A stretch of DNA of 64,000 bases from [Chlorobium] sp. 445 (GTDB taxonomy: Bacteria > Bacteroidota > Chlorobiia > Chlorobiales > Thermochlorobacteraceae). The translations under genes were made by a program, and so were the position numbers. The notes under the pieces were generated by a model, which saw only the letters and a list, made by a program, of their open reading frames with translations, was not told the DNA's origin and made no database searches. Below are positions 1-9,302 of the stretch, in pieces (positions within the stretch are counted from its first letter, which is position 1; the number at the start of each line of letters is the position of its first letter). The stretch lies in assembly GCA_002763895.1 (NCBI GenBank), contig NSLH01000011.1, positions 1 through 64,000 of the forward strand, written 5' to 3'.

Positions 1-224
1 TTTCATTGATTCAGAGCGCGCCGAAGAGCATCCGAAAAATTTTCACGAAGGTGAAATTTCGTTACGAGCTTACAAGCCCCGACGCTGAACTGGCTGACTT
101 AGAGCGTTCGGTTGAACTTTCCATGACGAAGTATTGCAGTGTTTCAGCCACACTTAAAAAAAGCGGGTGCGTGGTCGAGTATGAATCTGTAGTGAAGCGA
201 CCAGAGGCAGCTACGTTATCGTAG
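1..224 (+). CDS. OsmC/Ohr family protein, C-terminal part (5' end outside window, one frame break)
   Basis: This is the C-terminal portion of an OsmC-like peroxiredoxin-fold protein, a family that reduces organic hydroperoxides or handles related thiol chemistry in the cytoplasm. The segment FRYELTSPDAELADLERSVE followed by KYCSVSATLKKSG is typical of the family's C-terminal half, and the KYCSV cysteine matches the second conserved Cys. The upstream frame reads IDSERAEEHPK and joins the downstream frame IFTKVKF if one A is removed from the A-run at 35-39, so the break is probably a sequencing error. The start lies outside the window. Confidence 0.75.
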   Translation, partial: SLIQSAPKSIRKIFTKVKFRYELTSPDAELADLERSVELSMTKYCSVSATLKKSGCVVEYESVVKRPEAATLS

Positions 225-293
225 TTTTTGAAATGCGCGCTGGTAAGGATGTTGGCATGGAAGAGCGTTCTTCATCTTAGCACTAGCGCGCTC

Positions 294-323
294 TTACTCA
301 AATGCTTAAAAGTGTTTGAGTAA
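294..323 (+). terminator. Possible hairpin terminator after the OsmC gene
   Basis: TTACTCAAA at 294-302 pairs with TTTGAGTAA at 315-323. Three further weak or wobble pairs extend the stem inward to a TTAAAA loop, and a T-rich stretch follows. The stem is AT-rich, so its strength is modest. It sits between the OsmC gene and the next gene. Confidence 0.35.
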
Positions 324-334
324 AGTCTTATTTT

Positions 335-342
335 TAACTTTG
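335..342 (+). promoter_or_regulatory. Candidate -7 promoter element (TAACTTTG) for the HupE-like gene
   Basis: TAACTTTG matches the Bacteroidetes-type -7 consensus TAnnTTTG and lies 24 bases before the ATG at 366. A TTTG occurs upstream at 315-318, but the 16-base spacing is shorter than the usual 19-21. Confidence 0.35.
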
Positions 343-365
343 GCTGCAAATTCTAGCACATCGCA

Positions 366-956
366 ATGTCAAGTTTTTATACCTTTCTTCGGTTAGGGTT
401 TGAGCACATCTCAGATTTGAAAGGTTACGACCATATTCTTTTCGTCACTGCACTTGCTGCAGTCTATCCACTGCAGGCGTGGCGTCAACTTGTCTGGCTT
501 GTTACAGCTTTTACGGTTGGGCATAGCCTCACACTTGCACTTGCAACTTTACGTCTTATTGACGTACCGACTGATCTTATTGAGTTTCTGATTCCTGTTA
601 CAATCATTTTCACTTGTCTTGTCAATATGCTCTGCATGGGCGAGTCGACTGGTGAGCGCAACTGGCTCAAATACGCCGGGGCAACCTTTTTTGGTCTGAT
701 TCATGGATTAGGTTTCTCGAATTTTCTGCGTCAGATTCTCGGGGCTGAAGAAAATTTGCTTGGACCGCTTTTTGCGTTCAATTTGGGATTGGAAATCGGT
801 CAGTTGTTTATTGTTGCGGTAGCCTTAGGGTTTTCGTTTGTTATTGTCGATGTGCTGAAGACGTCTCGGCGCGAGTGGAATCTTGTGCTTTCGGGTGGTA
901 TTGCAGGCATTGCACTTGTACTGGTCTTTGAGCGTATCGAGCCACTGCTCTCATAG
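366..956 (+). CDS. HupE/UreJ-like integral membrane protein
   Basis: A 196-residue polytopic membrane protein with about six hydrophobic helices. Visible family motifs are HISDLKGYDHILFV near residues 14-27, GHSLTLAL near 53-60 and FGLIHGLGF near 115-123. The conserved His and Asp residues inside membrane helices fit a metal-transporting HupE/UreJ_2 type protein. HupE/UreJ relatives often act in nickel uptake for hydrogenase or urease, but neither enzyme is nearby, so the substrate is unknown. The gene is monocistronic in appearance and converges with the DHH gene on the opposite strand. Confidence 0.75.
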   Translation: MSSFYTFLRLGFEHISDLKGYDHILFVTALAAVYPLQAWRQLVWLVTAFTVGHSLTLALATLRLIDVPTDLIEFLIPVTIIFTCLVNMLCMGESTGERNWLKYAGATFFGLIHGLGFSNFLRQILGAEENLLGPLFAFNLGLEIGQLFIVAVALGFSFVIVDVLKTSRREWNLVLSGGIAGIALVLVFERIEPLLS

Positions 957-986
957 TGCGGTGCCTCGTTTATAGTAAGCTTGGTC

Positions 987-2063
987 TTATGCTGCAACAA
1001 AATTCCCTGCCCGCAAAATTTGGATGCACTGCTGCAAGACCTTTGGTATTGTTTCTTTGAGTGGGAATGGTGCGGTGCAGCCTGCCGCGTTTTTGTGTCC
1101 GCCACCACCATAGTATTTTGCAAGCAGATTTACGGCAAAATCACCACGAGAACGAAAACTAATTTTTGTGTTGCCGTCTGGCATTTCAATGAACATGATG
1201 GCAATTTTTGTCTCTGGCAATCCTAAGAGGTACTCCAGCAACCGCTCGGTATCAGAAAGTCCCACGCCTGTCTCACGCAGCAAGGATTGTGGTACAAAAA
1301 GGTATGCGATAGCCCCGTCTTCTAGCGTATGCAAGTTTGCAATGCTTTGGCTAATGAGTTGCAGTGTGCCGAGCGAGAGTGTGTTATAGATATTGTCGTA
1401 AATTTCCATTGGTGAGGCCCCCGCATCGAGTAACTCTGCAGTAATGCGGTGGATGCGCGATGTGGTTTTTGGCAGCCTAAATGAGGCGGTATCGGTCATA
1501 ATTGCTGTGTAGAGCCCTATGGCTACGGTTTTGTCGAGCAGCGAGCGTTCATAGTAGCGTTCCATTTCACGAATGAGTTCATACATCAGTTCGCCTGTTG
1601 CTGCAGCGGCGCTTCGGCAAATCATCACGTCGGCAAATTCCTGTGGCTCGAGGTGATGGTCTATACACACTACTTTGACCTTGCCCGATTTTTTGAGTTC
1701 GAGGATGTGTCGTTTGATAGCGCGCGTGCGTCCAATGTTATTGGTATCAAGCAGGAAGAAGAGGTCAGCGTCTTGTAAGCACTGAAGATGCTGTTCATTT
1801 TTTTCGTCAAAGATCCACACCTCTTTCATGAAAGGCAGGAATTGATAATTCCTCGGTACAAGTGTCGGATTGATGAGTGTTGCCTGCTTACCGATACTTC
1901 GAAGCGCTGCCATCAGGGCTACCTCGCTGCCAAGTCCATCGCCGTCCGAGTTTTCGTGTGTAGAAATCACAATGCGCTTTGCTGCATCAATCATCTCGAC
2001 AGCAGATTGCCACGGCGGGTTCTCAATCTGCAACGTCTCATCTTGCTTGTCGACTTGATGCAT
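987..2063 (-). CDS. DHH/DHHA1 phosphoesterase, NrnA-like oligoribonuclease/pAp phosphatase
   Basis: A 358-residue cytoplasmic protein of the DHH superfamily. The N-terminal domain carries HENSDGDGLGSE near residues 36-47, DTNNIGR near 105-111 and the DHH signature CIDHHLEP near 133-140. The C-terminal DHHA1 domain carries GGGGHKNAAG near 320-329. NrnA-type members degrade nano-RNA and dephosphorylate 3'-phosphoadenosine 5'-phosphate, using two Mn ions bound by the Asp/His motifs. The length fits the family, which is usually 310-360 residues. The exact substrate cannot be read from sequence. Confidence 0.85.
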   Translation of the reverse strand: MHQVDKQDETLQIENPPWQSAVEMIDAAKRIVISTHENSDGDGLGSEVALMAALRSIGKQATLINPTLVPRNYQFLPFMKEVWIFDEKNEQHLQCLQDADLFFLLDTNNIGRTRAIKRHILELKKSGKVKVVCIDHHLEPQEFADVMICRSAAAATGELMYELIREMERYYERSLLDKTVAIGLYTAIMTDTASFRLPKTTSRIHRITAELLDAGASPMEIYDNIYNTLSLGTLQLISQSIANLHTLEDGAIAYLFVPQSLLRETGVGLSDTERLLEYLLGLPETKIAIMFIEMPDGNTKISFRSRGDFAVNLLAKYYGGGGHKNAAGCTAPFPLKETIPKVLQQCIQILRAGNFVAA

Positions 2064-2239
2064 CGTGGTAGATTTTTTTCTGCTTGTTTGAATTAAAAGA
2101 TCAAGTTACGCAAATCTTTTAGTATTTCAAGTTAGACGTTAAAAGTAGAGAATTTAATGTTTTTTTAATACGCAAATTTCATGTGAATTGCTTGGGAGTG
2201 CTTACATTATGGAGCCTTAAGCAGACTTGGGGAGAAGTT

Positions 2240-2713
2240 ATGATATCAAAGTGTATAGTTGCGCTACTGATTTTGACAAGTCTTGTCTTTTTACAAAAGC
2301 AAGAGGCGCCCTTCCGCAACATTTCTTGGGGCATGCCGCCCTCTGCAGTCCTTTCAGTTGAAACTGCAACTCTCATCAAGGACGGTGGCAACCGTCTATT
2401 CTACAAAGCTGAAGAAGAAGGCTATCCGATTATTCTCGTCTATACCTTCATAGAAAATCAACTGGTGCAGGCAACTTGCATTTTCCAATACGACGGGCTG
2501 ATTTCTACCAGCGACCTTCTCAAAGACCTTGAAAGCAAAGTGTCCAAAAAATTTGGCTCTCCTGAAATTGTTAAGACCAACTACAAAGGGGTTTGGCTCC
2601 ACAACGGCACGAGTATCAGTCTGACGCTCACTGACGACCAAAAGGTCGTCTTAAACTACTTGAGCAATCATCATGCCAAGCAGTTTGCTGACAAGTGGAA
2701 ATCCTCTCTGTGA
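2240..2713 (+). CDS. Hypothetical exported protein, 157 aa
   Basis: I do not recognise this family. The chosen ATG at 2240 follows GGGGAGAA at a suitable distance and begins an N-terminal hydrophobic segment (MISKCIVALLILTSLVFL), which looks like a signal peptide. The mature part is a small mixed alpha/beta protein: an FRNISWGMPPSAV segment near the start, then alternating hydrophobic strands. The pattern of xxISWGMP plus late LxxKVSKKFGSP resembles small periplasmic proteins seen in many Gram-negatives, but I cannot assign a role. It diverges from the DHH gene and converges on the TPR gene. Confidence 0.6.
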   Translation: MISKCIVALLILTSLVFLQKQEAPFRNISWGMPPSAVLSVETATLIKDGGNRLFYKAEEEGYPIILVYTFIENQLVQATCIFQYDGLISTSDLLKDLESKVSKKFGSPEIVKTNYKGVWLHNGTSISLTLTDDQKVVLNYLSNHHAKQFADKWKSSL

Positions 2714-2759
2714 TTTTACCTTGCGCATTGCTGAGTGTGATTTAGTGCAGTACCCCCTC

Positions 2760-3512
2760 TCATCGTTTCTGGTTCAGTTCCACCATCAAGGTATTTTTTA
2801 CCCAATCATAATCAGGCTTGATAGATAAGGCATGTTGATAATACTGCTTAGCTAAGCCATAATTTTCTTCCTCGAAGGCGATTTTACCTAACCACGCATA
2901 GACTTCTTCTTTACCCCAGTCTGGGAACATTGGTGACTCGAGCTGATAGGTTTTGAAAGATTGCTCGGCGCGATTGAGTGCCTCAAGGGCTTTCTTGAGC
3001 CCACCGCCAAAGGACTCTGGGATAAGAAATGACGTGATGCCTTCGACGAGGTGCAAGCGTGGATTGTTTGGGTCTGTGATTTTGGCTTTGCCTAAAATTT
3101 CAGCGATGCGCAGCGCATACTTCATCACTTCTGCTGGGTTTGCAATGATTCTTTGCGCGTAGATATAGGCTTCTAAGATATGCGCTTCTGCCAGATCGCT
3201 TTTCATTGTGAGCGCTTTTTCAAGATGACTCATTGCGGTCTCAAACGAGCGTTCAGTGCCTACCTCATCATCTCGGTTGATGCAGCGAATGGCATAACGC
3301 ACGCTTGCTAGGGCAATATAGTAGTGCAGAATTGGCACGTGGTCGTACGCTGCAAGCATTTTCTCAAGTGCTGCCACATAGTTGAGCAAGATGTTATCTT
3401 CAAGTACATCTGGATTATGCAAAGCGGCACGAATTTCATGGAAGAGCATTTCCCGCTTTCTGGCATCAGGCTTTGCTGACGCTGTGCTAAGAGAATTGGG
3501 TTGCATCGTCAT
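2760..3512 (-). CDS. TPR-repeat protein
   Basis: A helical-repeat protein of 250 residues when started at the ATG at 3512; an in-frame TTG at 3584 gives 274. TPR-like pairs of helices are visible, most clearly the last one, EEENYGLAKQYYQHALSIKPDYDW, whose pattern of small, aromatic and Pro residues is canonical. Earlier segments such as SFETAMSHLEKALTMKSDLA match the same pattern. There is no convincing signal peptide with the later start. TPR proteins serve as scaffolds, and the partner is unknown. Confidence 0.7.
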   Translation of the reverse strand: MTMQPNSLSTASAKPDARKREMLFHEIRAALHNPDVLEDNILLNYVAALEKMLAAYDHVPILHYYIALASVRYAIRCINRDDEVGTERSFETAMSHLEKALTMKSDLAEAHILEAYIYAQRIIANPAEVMKYALRIAEILGKAKITDPNNPRLHLVEGITSFLIPESFGGGLKKALEALNRAEQSFKTYQLESPMFPDWGKEEVYAWLGKIAFEEENYGLAKQYYQHALSIKPDYDWVKNTLMVELNQKR

Positions 3513-3620
3513 CTTTATCGTTTTGGCACAAGTTAAGATGTTTTCTGTCGTGGAATTCTGCCCAGCATTGCTAGCATAGCGCAAGTCTATGCGTCGTCAA
3601 TGCTTAGCAAAGGCAAGGTA

Positions 3621-3628
3621 CAAACGTA
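3621..3628 (-). promoter_or_regulatory. Candidate -7 element (TACGTTTG) upstream of the TPR gene
   Basis: Read on the minus strand, the bases are TACGTTTG, a full match to TAnnTTTG. The element lies about 110 bases before the ATG at 3512, with no clear TTTG at the expected -33 distance, so support is weak. Confidence 0.25.
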
Positions 3629-3688
3629 ACGTTTTTTTTATACTCACACAGAGTTTTTACAGAAAAATAAAATTTGCCATGCACAAGT

Positions 3689-5609
3689 ATGAGACTAACC
3701 GAAGAAAAAATAGAGGAAATTCGTCGATTGGCTAACATCGTCGATATCGTCTCCGATTATGTCTCACTTCAACCTGCAGGCAGAAGTTACAAAGCGCGCT
3801 CACCTTTTACGAATGAAAAAACACCATCATTTTTTGTCTCACCTGAAAAGCAAATATACAAGTGCTTTTCAAGTGGCAAAGGTGGCAATGTCTTCACCTT
3901 CGTGATGGAAATGGAAAAGGTAGGGTTCATTGATGCGGTGAAAATCGTCGCCAAAAAAAGTTGGCATTGATTTATCCGAGTATGAGCAGTCGCCACAGGC
4001 TGGGGCGCAAGAACGCATTGAGTATGATGTGATGCGCTTTGCTGCCAAGTTTTTTCATCAAGCCCTTACTTCACCTGAAGGCAAGCTTTGTCTTGACTAC
4101 TTTAAGAGTCGTGGCTTGAGCGCCGCGACCATTTCTCACTTTGGGTTAGGTTATGCTTACAATGATTGGGATAGACTGATTTGCGCCGCACAACAAGCCA
4201 ATTTTTCACTTGACCTTCTCAGTCAATTAGGTCTTGCCGCCTATAGCGACAGATCTCAAAAGCATTATGATACCTTTCGTCATCGTGCGATGTTTCCTGT
4301 GTTTTCTTCGGCAGGTAAAGTTGTCGGTTTTGCTGGTCGCCTGCTTAGCCATGAAAAAGATGCACCGAAATACATTAACTCTCCAGAGAGCAAACTTTAC
4401 GAAAAATCCAAGTTGCTCTACGCGATGAACTTTGCCAAAGATGAGATTCGCAAAAAAGGTGAAGCTATTTTGGTTGAAGGTTATATGGATGCGATTGCCT
4501 TACACCAAGCAGGCATTTGCAATAGCGTTGCCTCAAGCGGAACAGCACTGACAAGCGAGCAAGTGCAGCTTATCTCACGCTATGCTAAACAAGTGATTTT
4601 CCTCTACGATGGCGACCGCGCTGGCATTGCTGCTATGCTGCGCGGCATTGACGTGATGCTCGAGCAAGGTATTGCGCCGAATATCGTAACCCTGCCCGAT
4701 GGACACGACCCCGACAGTTTCGTACGTGAGTTCGGCGCCTCAGAAATCAGTAAGTTTATTGCAGCGCATCAGACCTCTTTTCTTGATTTCAAATTGCATG
4801 CGCTTGAGCACAGCGGTGCGCTTTCCGATCCGCAGAAATTTCGAGCTGCACTCACCGACCTTGTCGCAATGCTGCTCAAGCTTCCTGACGAACTTTCACA
4901 AGAAATTTATTTCAAGACACTAGCGCAAAAACTTGACATTAGCCTCTCTTTGCTTCAGCGCGAAAAAGAGCGTGCGCTTGCAAAGCGCGAAAAGAAGCCA
5001 ATCTACTCTCGTGCTTACCGCACTGCACCAGATGCTCAGCCAGAGCGTGCAGATACGGCAGTCTCAAGCCCGCTCTCATCATCAGCTGAAAACCTCTCGG
5101 TCGTTGAGCGCACCTTTTTGAAAGCTTTTTTGGAAAGTTTGCTGCATGGCTCGGCGGTCATTGAGTTTGTCGACTCACATTCAGCGCTCTTTCATTTTCG
5201 GCATCCTTTGGTCAAATCTGCAGTTGAGTTTGTGCTCTCTCGCTATCATCATGCAATAGCACAAGGCGAAACCACACTCGATCTTCCCAGTGCACTTGCC
5301 TACATTGATCAGCCCGAACTGCGTGATTTCATTTCCGGCTTACTCATGGAGCCGCCGATCTCAGAGCGCTGGCCACAAGAATCTTCTCATCAACATGCGC
5401 GTCGCTGCTTGCAGGCTTTTTTTGATGCTACAAGCAAACTTATTTTGGAGCGTTACGATACCATTCTGAATGAAAATCTTGCCCGCTTGCAAAATGGCTT
5501 AAGTGAAGCCGAGCAAGTCTCGCTGTTAGAAGAACGCAAAGCTATTCTTGCACGCCGTCAGGAAGCCAAGCGTGAATTTGACCTTGCTGCGAAATTTTGG
5601 CTTAACTGA
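3689..5609 (+). CDS. dnaG: DNA primase DnaG (one frame break)
   Basis: DnaG makes RNA primers at the replication fork with DnaB helicase. The ATG at 3689 starts MRLTEEKIEEIRRLANIVDI, the usual DnaG N-terminus. The N-terminal zinc-finger-like domain reads SPFTNEKTPSFFVSPEKQIY then KCFSSGKGGNVFTFV. Three of the four usual zinc ligands are replaced (Cys to Ser, His to Thr, Cys to Ser). The TOPRIM core shows LVEGYMDAIALHQAG and FLYDGDRAGI with its acidic metal ligands, then LPDGHDPDSFV. The C-terminal third is a helicase-interaction-like helical domain. The frame breaks in the seven-A run at 3953-3959. Removing one A gives AKKVGIDLSEYEQSP and a protein of about 639 residues, normal for DnaG. Confidence 0.93.
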
Positions 5610-5644
5610 ATTATCGTCTCAAGCACATTGTCTTTGAGGTATAC

Positions 5645-6481
5645 CTAAGCCTGACTTTTTGCTTCGTTGAGTGGTCTGAATGCGTAGAGGTGTTGCTCAA
5701 TATAACTTTTGGCATCGTACCAGAAGCGAACATGAAGCGGCGCATTCGTGATGCTGAGCGGATAGTGCTCATCTGTGATGCCGTATCCTGTGGGTTTTTC
5801 TTTTGGTAGATACGCAGTGCCGAAAAGCCAATCCCAAATTGCAAGTTTGGTTGCATAGTTTAGCCCGCCTTCTTTGATTTCTTGCGCATGATGCCAGCGG
5901 TGCATTTCAGGTCCATTGATGATAAATTGTAGCGCGCCACTTCGCACATCGATATTGCTATGAATCCACATGCCCCAGATGCCATCAATAGCGCCTTTTA
6001 TCAAGAGTACTTCAGGTGAGGCGCCCAGCAGGATAATTGGTGCAAACTCTATGGTTTGATTGATGAAAATCTCCAGCGAGTGCGAGCGCGTGCCTGCAAT
6101 CCAATCGACTTGCTTTGCGGAGTGATGCGCTTCGTGCAGTCGCCACAGGATTTTGTTGTGGTGCTGCAGTCGGTGAAACCAGTAAATGTAGAGGTCGTGC
6201 GTAATTAGAAAAAATAGCACCTGTGCCCACAGCGGCCAGTCGCCTACGAGCTTCAAGCGTGAAAGCCCAGTTTGCTCATCCAGCCAGTAAATTAGCGCCC
6301 CAATGAGCAGTGAGAGCACATAACTTTGCAGCAGCGCATAGAAAATCAGGTCGGAGAAAAATCCTTCTCGAAAGAAAGGTTGGTTCTTATCATAAGGAAA
6401 GCGTCTCTCCAAGACAATAAACAGCAACGCCGCTGCAAGAATGAGAAATGGCAAAAGCGTCGCAAATGTCCCTAAGGTCAT
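5645..6481 (-). CDS. Sterol desaturase/fatty acid hydroxylase family membrane protein
   Basis: A 278-residue integral membrane di-iron enzyme. The ATG at 6481 starts MTLGTFATLLPFLILAAALL, a membrane helix; in-frame upstream sequence is not hydrophobic or conserved-looking. Several transmembrane helices come first, then the histidine clusters that bind the two irons: HDLYIYWFHR and LQHH near residues 100-112, HEAHHS near 119-124, and MHRWHH near 200. Such enzymes use O2 to hydroxylate or desaturate lipids or carotenoids, and the substrate here is unknown. The gene converges on dnaG and diverges from the sensor kinase. Confidence 0.82.
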   Translation of the reverse strand: MTLGTFATLLPFLILAAALLFIVLERRFPYDKNQPFFREGFFSDLIFYALLQSYVLSLLIGALIYWLDEQTGLSRLKLVGDWPLWAQVLFFLITHDLYIYWFHRLQHHNKILWRLHEAHHSAKQVDWIAGTRSHSLEIFINQTIEFAPIILLGASPEVLLIKGAIDGIWGMWIHSNIDVRSGALQFIINGPEMHRWHHAQEIKEGGLNYATKLAIWDWLFGTAYLPKEKPTGYGITDEHYPLSITNAPLHVRFWYDAKSYIEQHLYAFRPLNEAKSQA

Positions 6482-6506
6482 TGTTGCAAAGGTTTTTGTT
6501 TGTGTG

Positions 6507-6540
6507 CAAAAATATGACTTGTTTTGCAAAGTCTTAAATT
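6507..6540 (-). promoter_or_regulatory. Promoter for the fatty acid hydroxylase gene (TTTG-N22-TATTTTTG)
   Basis: On the minus strand a TTTG (6540-6537) precedes TATTTTTG (6514-6507) by 22 bases. This fits the Bacteroidetes-type promoter within one base of the usual 19-21 spacing. Transcription would begin about 20 bases before the ATG at 6481. Confidence 0.4.
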
Positions 6541-6670
6541 GCATTATTGTCTTGGCGTTCAAGCCTTGTGACGACTTAATTTTTTGTGCATTCTTTTTTG
6601 TGTCTTGTGTAACTTTGATGCATCGTCTGCACGCGCTGTGAGGCTTTGCACACACTATGAAGCACATACC

Positions 6671-8656
6671 ATGAGACTTTTTCGAGTCACCATTTTTTTC
6701 CTTGTCCTGAGCACCCCTGTTTTTAGCAACATTGTGTTTGGCCAAAAACGCTATGTTATTGATAGTTTGATGCAAAACCTTCCTGCTTCTTCTGACACAA
6801 GCTTAGCACGTCTCTATAACGCCATTGCATGGGAATACCGCTGGTTTGATTTGGATTCAGCACTCAAGTATGTACGGCTCGGCGAAGCTCTTTCACGCCA
6901 GATCAATTTCCGAGATGGACTTGCGCAAAATCAAAACTTTGCCGGGGTTATCTATTTTAACCGTGGCGATCTCTCCAAAGCCATGGATTTTTTTCTTAAT
7001 GCTCTTCAACTCTCCGAACAGCCACCGCGTAACCCCGTCGAACTTGGTTATGCTCTCAATAACATCGGTAATGTCTATAAGCAGCAGGGGGCACTGAAAC
7101 AAGCCATTGAATCCATGATGCGCGCGCTGCAAGAATTTGAGAGCCTTGGCGACAAGCGTGGCATTGCTTACTGCTGCATCAGACTTGCAGAGAGCTATAA
7201 AGCACAAAAAAACTACGATGCCGCCCTCATGTATGCCTACCGCTCACTCAAACTGCGCGAAGACATGGGCGACAAAGACGGTATTCAAAGCATTCGGATT
7301 CTCTTAGGCATTATCTATAGTGAAATTGGCGACTATGATAAGGCCCTCAATTTTCATCACAGTACACTGGAATCGTTGCGTGCCACTAACTCGCACTGGG
7401 GCATGGCAACAAGCCTCAATAACATCGCTCAGATTTACCTCAAGCAAGGGCGCTTAGATACAGCGCTTTCTACGGCGCAAGTTTGCTACAACGTCGCTAA
7501 AGGATTCAGCAGCAAAGAAAAATTGATGGACATTTCACGCACGCTTGGCGACATCTACGCTGCAAAGGGGGATTTTGCAAATGCTTACACTTACCTCAAA
7601 CGCGCCGAAATGCTCAAAGACTCTGTTCTCAATGAGCAGAATGTACGTGCTGTGGCGAATATGCAAGCCCTCTATGATGCACAGCGCCGCCAAAATCAGA
7701 TTGAACTTCTAAAGAAAGAAACTGAGTACCAAGCCTTCATTCGCAATTCACTTATCGGCACAGTGCTGCTTTTGTCTGTCATCGCCATTTTAGCAGTGAG
7801 CAGTTACCGGCAAAAAAAGCGCGCAGCAGCGCAATACAAAGCTCAAAACGATAGCCTTATTAAACTCAATGCCCTGCTTGCTCAAGAGCGTCAAAGAGCG
7901 GAAGTTGAACGGCAGCGTGCTGAAAAAGCCAGTGCATTCAAGACCGAACTTTTGAGTATTGCTGCACATGACCTTAAAAATCCGCTTCAATCTATTCTCG
8001 GCTTTTCTATGCTCATTCTTGAAGAGATTACGGAGCGGAGTTTGCTTGCAGACAAAATCAAAGCCATACAGCGTGCGGCTGAACGCATGCTTTCACTTAT
8101 CAAAGAACTTTTGGAGACCGCTGCGATTGATAGTCAGAAAATCCAGCTCAAAAAACAGAAAACATACCTCGTTGATTTGCTCTACCGTGTCCTTGATGCC
8201 AATCGTCTGCAAGCCGAGATGAAATTGCAACAACTCGGCTTTGAAGTTCTTAGTCCAAATGCTGTAGTCGAGATAGACGCCGATTGGATGCGTGAAGTGT
8301 TTGAAAACCTTGTGAGCAATGCTATCAAATTCACGCCTTTTGGAAAACACATTAGCGTTGCGCTCTCTGAAAGAGAAGACTATGTTCGTGTGGAAGTCAG
8401 AGATGAAGGGCAAGGCTTGAGCGCAGAAGATATGCCCAAACTTTTTGGCAAATTTCAGCGTCTTTCTGCCCAACCTACGGGCAACGAAACTTCCACCGGG
8501 TTGGGTCTATCTATTGCAAAGCAAATTGTAGAACTGCATGGTGGCAAGATCTGGGCAGAATCAGAAGGTCCAGGCAAAGGCGCAACATTTATCGTTGAAT
8601 TGCCTAAAGCACAAACTGACGACGCTCACGCCACGACGCTTACCGTTCGCGCTTAG
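6671..8656 (+). CDS. TPR-containing sensor histidine kinase
   Basis: A 661-residue kinase started at the ATG at 6671, which opens a signal peptide (MRLFRVTIFFLVLSTPVFS). The periplasmic part holds about six TPR repeats, for example GYALNNIGNVYKQQGALKQA and SLNNIAQIYLKQGRLDTA. One membrane helix follows (NSLIGTVLLLSVIAILAVSS), then a coiled coil rich in Glu, Arg and Gln. HisKA is next, with the phospho-acceptor in LLSIAAHDLKNPLQSILG. HATPase_c has the N box [11 protein letters not shown], the G1 box VRDEGQGL and the G2 box [17 protein letters not shown]. No receiver domain or response regulator is adjacent. Its kinase core closely resembles the one at 10265-12155, so the two are probably paralogues. 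Confidence 0.88.
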   Translation: MRLFRVTIFFLVLSTPVFSNIVFGQKRYVIDSLMQNLPASSDTSLARLYNAIAWEYRWFDLDSALKYVRLGEALSRQINFRDGLAQNQNFAGVIYFNRGDLSKAMDFFLNALQLSEQPPRNPVELGYALNNIGNVYKQQGALKQAIESMMRALQEFESLGDKRGIAYCCIRLAESYKAQKNYDAALMYAYRSLKLREDMGDKDGIQSIRILLGIIYSEIGDYDKALNFHHSTLESLRATNSHWGMATSLNNIAQIYLKQGRLDTALSTAQVCYNVAKGFSSKEKLMDISRTLGDIYAAKGDFANAYTYLKRAEMLKDSVLNEQNVRAVANMQALYDAQRRQNQIELLKKETEYQAFIRNSLIGTVLLLSVIAILAVSSYRQKKRAAAQYKAQNDSLIKLNALLAQERQRAEVERQRAEKASAFKTELLSIAAHDLKNPLQSILGFSMLILEEITERSLLADKIKAIQRAAERMLSLIKELLETAAIDSQKIQLKKQKTYLVDLLYRVLDANRLQAEMKLQQLGFEVLSPNAVVEIDADWMREVFENLVSNAIKFTPFGKHISVALSEREDYVRVEVRDEGQGLSAEDMPKLFGKFQRLSAQPTGNETSTGLGLSIAKQIVELHGGKIWAESEGPGKGATFIVELPKAQTDDAHATTLTVRA

Positions 8657-8722
8657 CTCAATGGCAAGGGTTCAGACTTTCTGATTTTTTTGCTCTAAGA
8701 CTTCAAGGACGCTCATTCCAAG

Positions 8723-9286
8723 ATGCCGCTTCGCAAACTCTCTGGTGCCGAGATGCAGCGTCTTTCGCCGGATGAATTTCATCGTGCGCCGAAACATCCG
8801 ATTTATGTCATGCTTCAAAACATTCGCTCTATGTGGAATGTCGGCTCTATTTTCCGCACTTGCGATGCTGCCCGCATTGAGCAAATTATCATCACGGGCT
8901 ACACAGCCACGCCGCCACGCAAAGAAATTGAAAAAACAGCACTCGGCGCTACCGAAACCGTTAAATGGTCATATTTCGAGCATGCACTCGATGCCGTAGC
9001 TTGGCTTAAAACAAAAGGTGTGCGGGTGTGCGCCCTCGAAATCACAGATAGCAGTCGCGCTTACGATACCGTTCGTCCCGAGGAATTTCCGCTATGCTTG
9101 GTTGTCGGCAATGAAGTCAGTGGTATTGATGATGAGGTCTTAGCAGCATGTGACTTTGCCCTTGAAATTCCACAATATGGCACGAAACACTCACTTAATG
9201 TCGCTGTGGCTGTAGGTATCGCTGTCTTTGAGCTGGTTAAAATTTCTCGTCAGCACGCTGCCGCATCGCAGTCTGACTCACGCTAA
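8723..9286 (+). CDS. SpoU/TrmH-family RNA 2'-O-methyltransferase
   Basis: A 187-residue SPOUT methyltransferase that would methylate ribose 2'-OH in tRNA or rRNA using S-adenosylmethionine. The three family motifs are present: NIRSMWNVGSIFRTCDAA near residues 33-50, LVVGNEVSGID near 130-140, and IPQYGTKHSLNVAVAVGIA near 152-170, which forms the knotted SAM site. It is a short form without an N-terminal substrate-binding domain, as in TrmL/TrmH-like proteins. The target nucleotide cannot be assigned. It sits 66 bases after the kinase gene on the same strand. Confidence 0.85.
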   Translation: MPLRKLSGAEMQRLSPDEFHRAPKHPIYVMLQNIRSMWNVGSIFRTCDAARIEQIIITGYTATPPRKEIEKTALGATETVKWSYFEHALDAVAWLKTKGVRVCALEITDSSRAYDTVRPEEFPLCLVVGNEVSGIDDEVLAACDFALEIPQYGTKHSLNVAVAVGIAVFELVKISRQHAAASQSDSR

Positions 9287-9302
9287 GACCGCTTTGCTTG
9301 CA

